A stretch of 64,000 nt of DNA from positions 157,626,199 to 157,690,198 of the forward strand of contig OX235279.1 in NCBI GenBank assembly GCA_944472155.2, in the 5' to 3' direction. A program made the translations under genes and the position numbers. Below are positions 33,446-44,684 of the stretch, in pieces. Source of the stretch: Trichobilharzia szidati. Taxonomy: Eukaryota; Platyhelminthes; Trematoda; Strigeidida; Schistosomatidae. The notes under the pieces are model-generated. The model did no database searches, was not told the origin of the DNA, and saw nothing but the letters and a program-made list of their open reading frames with translations. Within the stretch, counting starts at the first letter, position 1. Each line of letters starts with the position of its first letter.

Positions 33446-34987
33446 TCAACGCTGACAGGGACGCAGGGGATAAAAATGATTGGGACCTTGTGAAGACCAT
33501 GGTCTATTATTCCACCTATTGTTAGGTACTAGTGGTGTCCTTGTAAGGGTTTCGAATGTACTGCTTTGTGGGTTAGTTCCCAGCAGACTTGTACCGTATA
33601 TCCGATCAAAATTTATTAGCGTGCCATACTGTGAATGCCCTGAGTTGTTGGTGGTCGAGTTCTGACTATTGTCACTTGCACTCTTGAGGGTGGCATTGTT
33701 TTGGCGTTGGTTATCAGTGTGGGCCATGGTGCTATTTCGCACGTTGTGGGTGCCAATACTATTGACCGTGGGGAATGTGGGCTTACTTATACTGCCATTG
33801 TTGTTGTTGGCATGATTTGGGGTCATATTCTTCTCTTTTTTACCAATGGACTTATGGCTAGGAGAGGACAGGGTCAACTTTCGGGGGATTTTGACTTTTT
33901 TTCTTGGATTATTTAGTGACATGTCTAAATCTACGGTGGTAGGTGGTATAGTTTTATTGTCTATTTGATTACAATTTAGCGGCCTTTCGGTTGGTGTCGC
34001 TCTCTGAGAAGATAATTCTGTGTGGTTAGAGAGGGGTGGTGCGGTGGATTCTACGGTGTCTCTCAAAGGGTTGGGTATAATTGCTGCTTGCAATGTCCTA
34101 TTGTTTATTCCACAATTAGACTCAGTGTGATAATTATATACGCGCCTTTCTATGACGGTCTTGTCCACCGCAACCTTTATTAGTTTGTAATTTCTGACTT
34201 GCGATAGGGTGTGTTGGGAGTGGGTAAATTTTCTGGCCTCAGCCAGTGTTTCGAACTGAAAACGAATAGGACAACACTTGTCATGTTGACTCTTCTTCAG
34301 CCTGTAGCACTTAGTCTTGGAGTTGGGCATTTTCGCCTCACCAAGTAGGATGCGCTGTACCTTTTTTAGTGCCTCATTATCCGGAACGTTGTAGACAATA
34401 GCATTTAATTTAGCATCTAGTCGTTTTGTTACTTCTGTAGTAACAAAGTTAATTAGGTTATCCACCTTAGATATCGATTCACTGTCAAGTTTGTTAAGGT
34501 CTACAGTTTTCATGAGAATAGTTAAAGGTGTCAGTTCACAGACCTGCAGTCTGATATCACTGATCTGACCTGATAAATTGGAGATTTTGGTATTGGTTTC
34601 AGAAATTCCAAGATTTACTGATTTATTATTTTTTATTTCCCTTAACTCGGCCTTAAGTTCTCCTATAGACAACTTTAGAAGTTCTATTTCTGAAGATAGT
34701 ACTGAAACAGAGCTTGAAGGCTGGAGCTTTTCGATAAGCACATAAGGTGTAGGGAGGGTTTCTGTATGAGCAGAGGGTACTGAATTTTTGGGAGTAGTGC
34801 TAATACCAGCTGTCAGTATAGTTTTATCCTCAGTTTCAGCTCGACGCTTACGACATACAAGTGAGTTTTGTGGCTCACTATAACCATTTGTAGGAAGTAT
34901 GTTGCTTGATGTAGCAATCAACGACTTAAAATTAGTCATCAGTTTTACAGGGGATTGAGTTCGCTGCTTTTTACTTTGGTTAACCAT
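33446..34987 (-). CDS. Element C ORF1 protein (coiled coil plus RRM-like region), intact
   Basis: This is an open frame of 513 codons. Residues ~93-125 (SSEIELLKLSIGELKAELRE) have heptad character. Residues ~190-285 (DAKLNAIVYNVPDNEALKKV ... CCPIRFQFETLAEARKF) resemble the RRM-like fold region of non-LTR ORF1 proteins. The last ~220 residues are Asn/Ser/Thr-rich, without clear zinc knuckles. By analogy it would be the RNA-binding chaperone of the element's particle. It ends 40 bp before the ORF2 start. The intact frame suggests fairly recent mobility of this copy. Confidence 0.7.
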   Translation of the reverse strand: MVNQSKKQRTQSPVKLMTNFKSLIATSSNILPTNGYSEPQNSLVCRKRRAETEDKTILTAGISTTPKNSVPSAHTETLPTPYVLIEKLQPSSSVSVLSSEIELLKLSIGELKAELREIKNNKSVNLGISETNTKISNLSGQISDIRLQVCELTPLTILMKTVDLNKLDSESISKVDNLINFVTTEVTKRLDAKLNAIVYNVPDNEALKKVQRILLGEAKMPNSKTKCYRLKKSQHDKCCPIRFQFETLAEARKFTHSQHTLSQVRNYKLIKVAVDKTVIERRVYNYHTESNCGINNRTLQAAIIPNPLRDTVESTAPPLSNHTELSSQRATPTERPLNCNQIDNKTIPPTTVDLDMSLNNPRKKVKIPRKLTLSSPSHKSIGKKEKNMTPNHANNNNGSISKPTFPTVNSIGTHNVRNSTMAHTDNQRQNNATLKSASDNSQNSTTNNSGHSQYGTLINFDRIYGTSLLGTNPQSSTFETLTRTPLVPNNRWNNRPWSSQGPNHFYPLRPCQR

Positions 34988-35114
34988 AACTATTTGATAT
35001 GAGAGTTAATAGTTATAGGTATGGAAGTACTAGAGGACTTGTGCAAGGATTACAACAAGATAAATTTTATGTAACGAATCACGCAAAAATGTAACGCAAA
35101 CGTTGGACGTACCG

Positions 35115-36943
35115 CTACGATTGTCCATATCTGTGCATACCTAATCAAGTAAAACTTTTGCCTGGTGGCTGTTTTACATTGTTCGATAGCTACTGTACCT
35201 TTAGTGTGTCTTAGTTTGTAGCCATTGTCATCTGAAAGTCGAGTGCCATTAGTAGAGGTAAAAACTAAGTGGTTTAGAAGCTTATAGTAAAGTGTCAAGT
35301 TTAGTCTCAGGCGTCTTAGCCATAGTGTTTCTAGTCCTAGGGTATCACATCTAGTGGAGTAGTTCGTACCATTTTCAGTTCCGAGTAATTTTAACGTGAA
35401 GTACCTCTGCACTCCCTCGACTTTCAATTTGTCCTCTATGCGTATGCTACTATACATGAATGAACAGTAATCAAATAAAGGACGCACACAAACCTTGTAC
35501 AACAGGATTCTAGACTCATTTCTGTAGAAGTTCCTGAGTAGAAAGCCGATAATTCTGCGTGATTTTGACACTTATTTGGAGATATGTTCAGAAAATGATA
35601 AGTTATGTGAATATTTCAGCCCTAGGTCCAGTACAGATTCCAGTCGTTTAAGTTCATGGCCTTGAATTGTCAGGTCAAGTTCTAAATTGCTGCAACCTAT
35701 GCAGAGCCAGCCACATTTTTCGACATTAAATTGGAGTTGCCAGGTGTCACACCATCTATCCATTTTTTCTAATTCTTGCTGTGTGGCGTTTACTGTTATT
35801 CCAAGATCTGTGTTCTTGCATTTATACGTCACTTTTAAGTCATCTGCATATAGTATTGGTTTACCTACACTAAAGCATTCACAGATACTGTTTATATATA
35901 TTATGAATAAGAGTGGGCCTAATGCACTTCCCTGGATTACACCACTACTTACTGGTTTAGGCCTTGAGATTATCGAGGCAACTTTCGTTGTCTGACTTCG
36001 GCCACAGAGAAATGATCATATCCAGCTCAGGAGAGGATCACATATCCCTAGTGAGCATAACCCACTGACAAGCAGATTATGGGGGACTCTGTCGAAGGCT
36101 TTTGTTATATCGAAATATAGCACAATTACTAGTTCTCTGTTGTCCCTACTTCGTGTAACTTCGTTGAAAAAGTCTATGTGACAGGTCACACATGATCTCT
36201 TTTTGAGAAATCCGTGTTGTGATGGATTGACAAGTTCATGTTCTAGTAAGTTGTCTGACACTTGGTCTTTAACCACTTTCTCCATTATTCGGGATATTAC
36301 CGGTGTTATATTGATAGGTCTATAGTTGCATACACTGGTTTTGGCCCCTGCTTTGTGCTTAGGTAATATGTATGTGGTTTTCCACACTTCAGGGTAAGTT
36401 CCAGTTTCCAACGAGAGAGTAAATATTCTAAGTAACAAGACTACCATTTCCGTGCTACCATTTTTGTATATGACAGATGGTATGTCATCTGTTCCAGTAC
36501 TACCATTAGACTTCAAAGTCTTAATCGCTGAGTCTATATTTTGTATATTAAAGTCTATTCCGCCTAATTTGTGGTTGCTTTGCAGGTCATTTGGAGATTT
36601 GGAGTCGGGTGCACTCTGGCGTCATTGCAAAACCACTCATTGAGGAGTTCACTTATAACCTGGGGATCATTGTATGTTATACCCTTATGCTCCAAGCTGC
36701 TTACAGTATTGTCTTTACTGCTTTTTAGACGTCTCTGCAATATCCTACAAAGTTCCTGAGTTTTGGAGTTACCCACAAGCGCTTTATTTTCTTCAAGTTG
36801 TGACATCACTTTGTGTTTATCTTCAAGCCGTTTAAGAGTTTCATGTATTTGGTTTAACGCATTAAATTCCTTAAATACATGGTATTTCCTTTTCAATTTC
36901 TTTAGTTTTAGTCGCGTTTTACGGTCTATAAATGGGGTTGGTG
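35115..36943 (-). pseudogene. Element E, CR1-type non-LTR fragment (linker and RT)
   Basis: The minus-strand frames are 36896-36564 (PFIDRKTRLKLKKLKRKYHV linker), 36516-36016 (NGSTGTDDIPSVIYKNGS, YRPINITPVISRIMEKVVKD, QHGFLKKRSCVTCHIDFFN, YFDITKAFDRVPHNLL) and then, after a damaged piece, 35832-35572 and 35571-35110 (CGWLCIGC, LDLGLKYSHNLSF, VCVRPLFDYCSF). It is broken by at least two frame changes and lacks both ends. A second copy lies in the Mutator-like element at 44685. Confidence 0.82.
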
Positions 36944-38460
36944 TCTTTAGAGCAGATTACTGGAAAAGGAAGCATTAAAAATATTAGTAAGAGGGTAACA
37001 CAAAATATCAGCACAGTTCCTGAGGACAATGGCAGGTACGCCATCAGGACCAAGGCTTTGGGAAGGCTTAAGAGAACGGAGACATTTAAGCACATCAAGG
37101 GTATTAAAACCACTAAAATTATTGTCTGTGTGATTTGTCTCATTAGGAAGGATATCGACAGAGGAGTGTATGAAAGACTTACTAAGATTATCAACATTAA
37201 GACATTGGACAGAAGTACACCGCTTACCGCTAGTTATTTCTTTAAAAAGTTTCCACAAACTAGAAGGGGTTTTACATGACAAGAATCTTTGGTTGTATAA
37301 AACATTTAGTCTGTGCATTTCGAGTTTTATCAGAGTATTTAGCTTTTTTACACCTGACCTATCATTTGTTCTAAACAACAGTGCTTTATCTCTACGTAGC
37401 TTTTTGAGATATGGAGAAGAGAAACGGTCAAATCGAGTGAATAATGTTTCTTTAGGACAACATATTTCGAAACAGAATTTAAGATAATCTGTAGTGTTTG
37501 TGATTGTGTCACTTAATGTTTGTTCTGTAAATAGGTCCTAGTTAGTATGTTTCAACATGCATCTGAGTTTGCTTAGGTTGTCTTGTGAGTAGCATCTCCG
37601 TTGAAATTTACTGTAGAGGTGAGAGAAAACACGTTTGTGTGATTTGGAATATATTTTAGGCAGTACACGTATGATGCAGTGGTCAGAGTTCAGTACAGGA
37701 GCACGTTTGCGAGCTTCATTTATACCAACATCATTGATGAATACTAGATCTAGTGTTTTCTCGAGACGGGTAGCAAAGTTAACAATATTGTCATGTAGAT
37801 TGAAAATCCCCATTGAGTCATATGAAAAAGAGAAGACATTCATTGTCATGGCCAAGTGATATAAGGAAGGAGCGATCACATGAGTTAAAATCGCCAGTCA
37901 CTATTGATAAAGAGTTCTCGAAGCAAGCTGCAGCAAAAGCGGTGAATTCATCTGCGAACATAGATAAATCCGATATGGTACAGCCAGGAGAGACATAAAC
38001 ATTAGAAATATAAATGAATTTGTATTTTGACAAGTGTTTCGGGAAACATCTGACAGTGATGCAATCAATGTAGTCATTCGAGAATTTGAAACAAACTTTG
38101 TTAGAAATGGACCATTTTGAGTGAATAAATGTAGCTACACCTCCGCCACATTTTTTCTTGGAACAAACACGGTCTTGTCGGTATACATTAAAATCATTTA
38201 AAGATACTATATTGTCATCATATGAGTCATGGAGCCAGGTTTCTTGTAGAGTGACAATACCAGTACTGTGATAAGTTTTGGATAACAACAGGGACTGAAA
38301 ATCCAGAATTTTGTTAGGCAGTGACCGACAGTTGGTACTAACGATAACCGGAACAGTGGTTTGATGTATGGGTGTAGATTTTAAAGCACGTTGCCAACCA
38401 TCATGGTGCTTTTTCTTGAGTTAATTGCATATATCAAAGGTTTTAGGTTTTTAAGCATTT
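36944..38460 (-). pseudogene. Family B non-LTR fragment: endonuclease to RT block 2
   Basis: The minus-strand frames are 38288-37818 (TGIVTLQETWLHDSYDDNIV, GGGVATFIHSKW, VYVSPGC, SIVTGDFNSCDRSF), 37879-37538 (LDLVFINDVGINEARKRAPV, NSDHCIIRVL) and 37378-36947 (SLWKLFKEITS, LKPSQSLGPDGVPAIVL). The RT is cut after FNASFSSNLL, where element E begins. Confidence 0.82.
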
Positions 38461-38792
38461 TATATAATCCCGAGAGTAAATGATACGATTAGAATGCATA
38501 ATTTTAAATGTAAACACCTACAAAATTTGAGTAAACAGATGCAAAAAGTACATGAAATATGGTAGCCCAAGATGTTCAAACAGGTCTCCAAGGTCAATAC
38601 AAGATGATTCACACAATACGACAAATATGAAATTAACCGACAATCAGATGAACTGGAACCCACTAAATTACTTAACACAAACATATGCACAATCAATACA
38701 TCAAATGTTGTGGATTCTGCCTTGAAGAGCTACCCTTGAGGAATCGTAGGAATTACAGCAGTATGCCTACAACCCTTCTCAGCTTGACGCCC

Positions 38793-39881
38793 TTAAGTTG
38801 GAAAATCGTCGTTGAGTTCATTTGCTGACCTCCTTCCATCATCTATATCCTCAACTCTGAATGGTAACACGCCCATGACATTGTATCGTGGTATGTAGAT
38901 GACTAACAAACATACTACATATCTGACCAACCAAGGGAAGGCACAGAGTAATTTGCACCCAAGATAATAACACTCAAATAGTAGTTTGAAACCTGAAAGG
39001 CTTTTATTCGTGCAAGTCAGTCTAACAATTACCCTCTTGTACACAGTTGGTTTATCGTCTTTAAACTGGCCATTGACTTTCGTCCCTTCGAACGGACCGA
39101 CACTAGCATAATCACTGCATAAGACACGTGGGTTAATGGACGACTGTTTTACTGCATATGACAACACCAACGACGGCTGGCTGACACCAGTTGATGAACT
39201 TGGCGGTGTATCAGAAGCTATTGTTGTTAGACCTTTAGGAGGTTGTCTAACCGCAGGATTACCACCACTGCTATCTATTATTATTAGCTCCAGTTCAGCT
39301 TTAACATCTGTCGATAGTTGGGCTACACGCTGATCATTTACACTGACGGTCTCACTAGTATCCATACCTTCTGCAACCGCTTCTGCCTTTAATTCTACTT
39401 CACGTTCAAGTTGTGCAGAACCTTTGTCTCACTCAGTAGTAGTAGGCATTCCGCCCGTCTCATCATGATCAGCCAAAGACAAATGTGCACTTTCATGATC
39501 ATTATCACAAATACTCACATCATCGCCGTTTATATGGTCAACTTTTTCATTTTCAACCTCTTTAATAACAGCCGTAGATGACTTAAGTTCTTCTTCATGA
39601 ATCCTTAAAGGTTTTATACCTTTACCCTGACTAGTAATACCTTGTAAACTTGTGGAGTCGGAACTGGACTCTGAAACTGCAACTTTCTTCGTCTGCACAA
39701 ACTGCAGTGTCGTCTGTGACATTCTATTCAACAATGGCTTACCAGTTACGACTACAAGCTTCTTCACCGCACCATTATGGTCACACGATTCGGAGTCAGA
39801 GCTCGATGACGCTGACTTCACATTTAGCTTACCACTAAACTTGCTCAAAGCTTGGTTGACACTGTCTTTCACCAGGCTCAC
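38793..39881 (-). pseudogene. Unassigned 363-codon Ser/Asp-rich frame with one in-frame TGA
   Basis: One frame runs from 39881 to 38793, broken only by TGA at 39431-39429. The N-terminal part (SLVKDSVNQALSKFSGKLNV, SSSSDSESCDHNG) and the middle (VSICDNDHESAHLSLADHDE) are Ser- and Asp/Glu-rich. The part after the stop continues the same style (ELELIIIDSSGGNPAVRQPP) and ends with a hydrophobic stretch. I do not recognise it. It lies between the BEL-like gag and a B fragment, on the same strand as gag. It could be the rest of that element's gag or captured host sequence. Confidence 0.4.
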
Positions 39882-40003
39882 ATGTCATCCAACCCGGGCT
39901 CCAAACCCTCCTCCTCTAGAACTGATCTTTATGAACTTCCTTTGTAGACGAACCGGTAACCTCTTGGCAATAGTCTCAAGAACAGAGCTTGAATTCATTT
40001 CAT

Positions 40004-40513
40004 CTACGCAATTAAGAGACAGGAGAGTATTTCTATATACCAATGTTCCTCTGAGTTATCGTTTAACTCTGATCCATTACCTTTCACGGTCTCAAAAACG
40101 TTACGGGATATCATAAATGGTTTCCCAAACCTTTGACGCAGTATTTTTATTGCCTCAGTATATCCTTCGTTCGGGGGCATAAACTTGCAGCACTGTATGG
40201 CTCTTGCAGCCACACCAGTGCAATATCTCAACAAATACATTAACTTCATTTCATCATTTAATACAAAACCACTCAGCATGACCTCAAACTCTTTGATAAA
40301 CTGTGGGTAGTCGGCTGGGTTTCCATCAAAGTATCGAGGTTCAAACTTAGGTAATCTTAAGCCCTTACTATCACTAAATGGTGAAGCGTGAACATCAGAC
40401 TCAACATGCTGAGCATCATACATATCATTACAATTAACAGGCAACTCATCGTTACTTACTTTTTTGTCTGCTTCCACGGTGCCAGGTCCCTTCCTTGACC
40501 CAGACATCATCAA
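40004..40513 (-). pseudogene. BEL/Pao-type gag fragment (DUF1759-like)
   Basis: The 169-codon frame holds LRLPKFEPRYFDGNPADYPQ leading into FIKEFEVML, then MKLMYLLRYCTGVAARAIQ and YTEAIKILRQRFGKP. This is the characteristic DUF1759 pattern (LPKxExxxFxGxPxxxxxFxxxFE, KxxYLxxxxxGxAARAI, AxxxLxxRFG) of gag proteins in BEL/Pao LTR retrotransposons, which schistosomes are known to carry. No protease, RT or integrase follows in the window. The frame ends early near the last gag helix, so the element is a remnant. Confidence 0.72.
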
Positions 40514-40880
40514 ACGTCACCAAAGAATCCAAAATGCGTTGACAATCCGTGTCCGAAGAGAAACTGGCTGCAGATCTAGTAAGTACGCCCGGAAGAGTTC
40601 CAGAAGGCGCTCCAGAAAACGAACAGATGAATAAAAACTGCCCCAGAAGGCACTCCAGAAGATGGACAGACGAATAAAAACTGTCATGGAACCTAGCCCT
40701 AAGTTCCTGTTGTAAGGAAGACGCTTTGAACCGATAATGACTATGTATTTGTCCAAACTTTAAATCCAAAACACCAGTATTCCCTGAACGAATTTATATT
40801 GTTTGGCAATTAAAGCAAGACAAAATATAAATTTTTTATACGTGTTCTTTCCGCCTTCTTCCAACTTGCACGCGATCGTA
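40514..40880 (-). mobile_element. BEL/Pao-like 5' leader/LTR, part proximal to gag, cut by the Mutator-like insertion
   Basis: The 40681-40880 section matches the outer 220 bp of the inverted-repeat arms. Between it and gag lie two ~48 bp tandem units (40572-40678; ctccagaa and gaataaaaactg recur). The sequence stops at cgatcgta (40873-40880) and continues at 48162 after the Mutator-like element. Confidence 0.6.
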
Positions 40881-40902
40881 GGGCGAGGGTATAGGCTATG
40901 AC
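40881..40902 (+). repeat. Left terminal inverted repeat of the Mutator-like element
   Basis: The 22 bp pair imperfectly (16/22) with the reverse complement of 48132-48153. The repeat may extend further at lower similarity. Confidence 0.7.
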
Positions 40903-41389
40903 GGTTTAATTTCTCCGCGCCTCAGGTTTTCTCGTCTTTCATTGGGTGGAACAGTGGCGGTAAGTTTATATTTGATTTTAGTAGGTAGGTGATGTCGTGT
41001 GCAGCCCTGTGTGCTTGCGTCGTGCATTGTTTCTAAGCAGATTTGATGAATGTAATTGTAAGCTTAGACTTATAAAACGTGTTTTTCTTCTTTTTTTGTG
41101 CATGTACAAGGCTTGGTTTGTCATACACTCGGTTGTTTGGCCTGTCGGTTGCCTGCGATGTCAACGAACCCGTGGGTTTTTGTGCTTTTCTAGAATTTAT
41201 TGTTTCGTGCGGTATATCTTGATGGATATTGATCAGTCATGCATTTGAATATTGCTTTGTTTACTGAATTACCTTGAGATAGTTGTGATATAGATGGATG
41301 CTAATTGACAAAGCCTTTTTTGAAGTTCACTGCAGGTAGTCAATGCGACAGAAAGCAGTGCAGACGTTAGTGGAATTTTTGGTGAAGTA

Positions 41390-43410
41390 ATGCTTGGAAG
41401 GCGTTACTTCAGCTGGGAGGAATTTGAGAAAGCATTAGAAGAATTTCAAAAAGTGAGGAAGTTATTTAATGCTAACAATGTAGTTGTCCTGCACTCACTA
41501 CGTCCGTATTCAGAGCAAAAGAATAGCGGATGATATATTCAAGTACGCCTGTGTTGGTTTTAAATGTACTTTTGGAGTGCATCGTGTAAGGCCTGGCTTA
41601 AAATTGAGAAACAAGTCGTAAGAAGAATTATACTATGGTATTATGAATATTTAAGGTCTAAATGTTGCAATTGTCCTTCTTCGATTCGGGTGGTTTTGCA
41701 TAGTAGTGAATACGTAATTACTGCTCACAAAATGGTGCATAACCATCCATGCGATAGGGTGTACATGCAGAATGACCCCTGGTATAGACGACTAACAGTA
41801 GAAGAGAAAGAAAACTTGGAACCCCTTCTTCAGCAATCGCACTCATCCGATGAAATAATTACGCATGTTAAGGAAAAATTCCACAAGGATATAACTCGTA
41901 GTGACGTTAAAAATATGAAAGCCCTAGTTAATAAAGGTAACTTAGACGTAATTGTTATTTACTTAAGGTATGTCGAGCCGTCGTGACATTTTTGATTTCC
42001 TGAAATGCCGTGGGAAGTTAATGGAGTATTACTCAGATGAACCTGCGAGGAATTCACTAACAAGAGTCTGTTTTTCAACCAATGAGCAAATCCAGTTGTA
42101 TAAACAGTTCCCGGAGGTTGTCGGTATTGACTCTACATATAATACAAATAAAGGGAAGTAAGTTTACCAATTCATTAATCAACACGCAAGTATTCATTGT
42201 TCCAATTAGTTGTGACGGATAATTTTGGTCGTGGGCGACCAGTGTTATTTGCTTGGACTCGAAAGGAATTCAAGCGTGATGTAGTCTGGATTTTGGATTC
42301 ATTTAGTCAAATAATGGAAGATACATCTAAACTGAGACATTTATTATGGACTGTGCGCAATGTGAAATAGGAGCAGTGAAGTTAACGCACAGGCAAGCGC
42401 ACATTGTGCTCTGTTCTTTCCATGTTTGTCGTGCATTCTGTCGTAAAGTAAATTTTTTTAGCACATTAAAAATTTTAATTGCAGACACGGAATCCCATTG
42501 TTAAGAACTATTTATGTCGCTTAGTTCAGTGTAAAAGTAGATCAGAGTAATGCCTGTAATATTTTCATTTTCCAGATTTAATTTCTATTTTAGAGTTATA
42601 AGCAGATTGGATGTTCGTGTCAGTCAATATATACAGCGTCGTTGGATGAGTAGACGAGAATTGTGGGCAGCAGCTTTCAGAGATCACGTGCTGACTTATG
42701 GTAATGCTACTAATAATCGAGTAGAAAGTTCACACAGGCAAGTGAAGCGGTACTTGCAAAGGTCGGACAGTCTGCAGAAAAGCATGCTGAAGGTTTATAA
42801 ATGGTGTCAACGAAGTTATTCCAGAATTCAGCAGGAGTCGATGATTGCTCGGTCGCGATGCCTCACGTATTCATGTTCACAACGTTTAATACCAATCCTT
42901 CGACTGCTGACGCCATACGCTGCCAGAAAAGTGATCCTTGAATATGAAAAGCGGCGATGGGCTTCGGTGGAGGTTGAAACTTCCGATTACGTCTTCTTCC
43001 AAGACCTTGGGAGGAGAGTAGAGGTTGATCTGCGTGCTTGTACATGCACTTGTTTGACGTTTCAGACATGTCGGTACCCCTGCCGGCACTTGCTGTTGGT
43101 CCATTTCAGAAAGCCGTGTTTTACAGGTACATTTGCGTTTGTGTTCGTAATTATATTTACGTTTTTTGTTCCACCTTTTATAGTCAATCATGTGCTTCAG
43201 AAGTGTAAACACTGGACGTGGTCACGCGACTCTTGCGCATCTCAAAGCATTTCCGCAGTTGTCCCTCGAAATCCGTGTGACATAGTGCAAATCAAACGGA
43301 GGCTTATTAATGAGCGCCTGATAAGAATTACTGACAAATTTGGAGAGGTGTTTGCCGCGAACGTCGCAGGAGAATTTATCGCACATATGGACCATCTTCT
43401 TAATATGTAA
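41390..43410 (+). pseudogene. MULE transposase (FLYWCH/WRKY-GCM1-like finger, DDE core, SWIM finger), damaged or intron-split
   Basis: From MLGRRYFSWEEFEKALEEFQ the reading passes through frame changes near 41525 and 41620 to KCCNCPSS and AHKMVHNHPC, the N-terminal zinc domain. The DDE core follows: EVVGIDSTYNTN (first Asp), LVVTDNFGRGRPVLFAWTRK, IMDCAQCEIGAVKL (second Asp, reached by a frame change near 42340), HIVLCSFHVCRAFCRKV and ATNNRVESSHRQVKRYL (Glu). The C terminus has CTCTCLTFQTCRYPCRHLL, a SWIM CxC...CxH finger. A gtaagt donor at 42160 and a gtacat...ttatag stretch near 43123-43180 could be short introns. All catalytic residues are present, but several frame changes are not obviously splice sites. 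Confidence 0.82.
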
Positions 43411-43419
43411 ACAAACTAA

Positions 43420-44602
43420 TGTTGTATTATAATAAATGTGAACTTTTCACATAAATCTTGTTGTCTTTCAATTAATGCGTTCGCTTTGTGAGCACGGCAT
43501 GCTAGACCGGTGCTCTGTAGGACTTGAACTCGTTACTATACTTAAGTGTAATTCTGCAGAAACACTATCGACCGATATACGTGGTGAATTATAAGTAGTT
43601 TAGTGGACCTTATGTCTCTGTCTACAGTTACGTGAAGACTTCTCATAGTCATATGCAAGTATGTAGGGAAGAATGACAACAATAGGTACAACCTAGACAC
43701 TGCATTGCAGTTACAGTTCGTATACGGTTTCCTGTATTACAAATCAGTGTATTACGAATATTTAAATTAAAACGTTATGGTAGTCCCTATGATAACGGGT
43801 GTTAACGTATACTGTAAAGTTAAGTTTACACATGACGAATAAATAGGTAGGTTGAGCTGTAGCAGTCGTAGTAACATTTCGCTTACGTTCAATTGTGCAG
43901 TCAAATAAATCATCAAATATCATTGATAAGTCTGACATCTGCATCGTCATGCAAAAAAAACTTAGTTTCATTTACATAGAATAAGAAAAGTATTGTAAGC
44001 AGGATGTTAAATGTATTTCATGAAAAAAATAAGCAAATGTCTTTTCACAATTGTTTATCGTAATTATTTCGCCCATGTTGAATTCCTGTGACTCAGTCGA
44101 CTGACAATGCCGGATATCTGTAAATAAGTGAACAAAGTGTATCTTTTTAAATCGCAGAAGTAAGGAAGAATTAATATTAAAGTTAAACCCTTTATATTTA
44201 CATACCTTTTCTGAAAAAGGTTCTTTTTCATTCTTTCGTTATGACAGCATTCTTCTGCAGTTTTCAATGTCACACAGAGATTGTTCGTCTTATGCAGTAC
44301 AGCAGCAAGCAAATAATAGTAATTCAATAAGTCGTCTAAACGGGTATTTAAAATAAATGCATGTAATTTCTACAGGCACAATAAGTTATGTAATGAATTA
44401 CAATCCTCAAGTATCATAAAATAATACTTTTTCAGAAGTTCAAGTTGTTCACTTAGTGAACGAGTAATTAGAACAGGTTATGATAAGTGTCAACTTGTAA
44501 ACCATTCACAATGAACAGTGTACAGGAAACTTCATCACATCTTGGTTTCAACCAACTTTTCCTTCACGCACATAAGCATCCAGTCACTACATACACTCAA
44601 GC
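43420..44602. other. Mutator-like element internal DNA, no clear gene
   Basis: This AT-rich sequence lies 3' of the transposase. A minus-strand frame at 44064-44327 has no recognisable motif. Confidence 0.45.
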
Positions 44603-44684
44603 ATTGTAACCTGAACATCACAAAATCCCTACAGATAAATTTTTTAATAATAAATGATTTAAACATATGAGCCATAAGTGAATC
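44603..44684 (+). repeat. 82 bp target-site duplication, left copy
   Basis: The sequence from attgtaacctgaacatcaca to gccataagtgaatc is repeated exactly at 47190-47271. The E insertion lies between the copies. Confidence 0.9.

Larger units (their letters stand above)
30342..35115 (-). mobile_element. Element C copy 2: non-LTR retrotransposon with ORF1 and ORF2, 3' end cut by the right arm
   Basis: The element has a full 5' half: a leader at about 35115-34988, ORF1 at 34987-33446 and ORF2 from 33405. It abuts element E at about 35115. Its 3' end is lost at 30342, where BEL-like sequence begins. The part 30342-31943 corresponds to 23931-25543 of copy 1, with about 30 substitutions and one 11 bp deletion. 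Confidence 0.85.

Noticed and set aside
40684..40880. Definite LTR with TGTCA...TGACA ends
   Set aside because: The same bases continue an open frame towards gag, so the TG/CA ends may be coincidental; kept only as LTR-or-leader.
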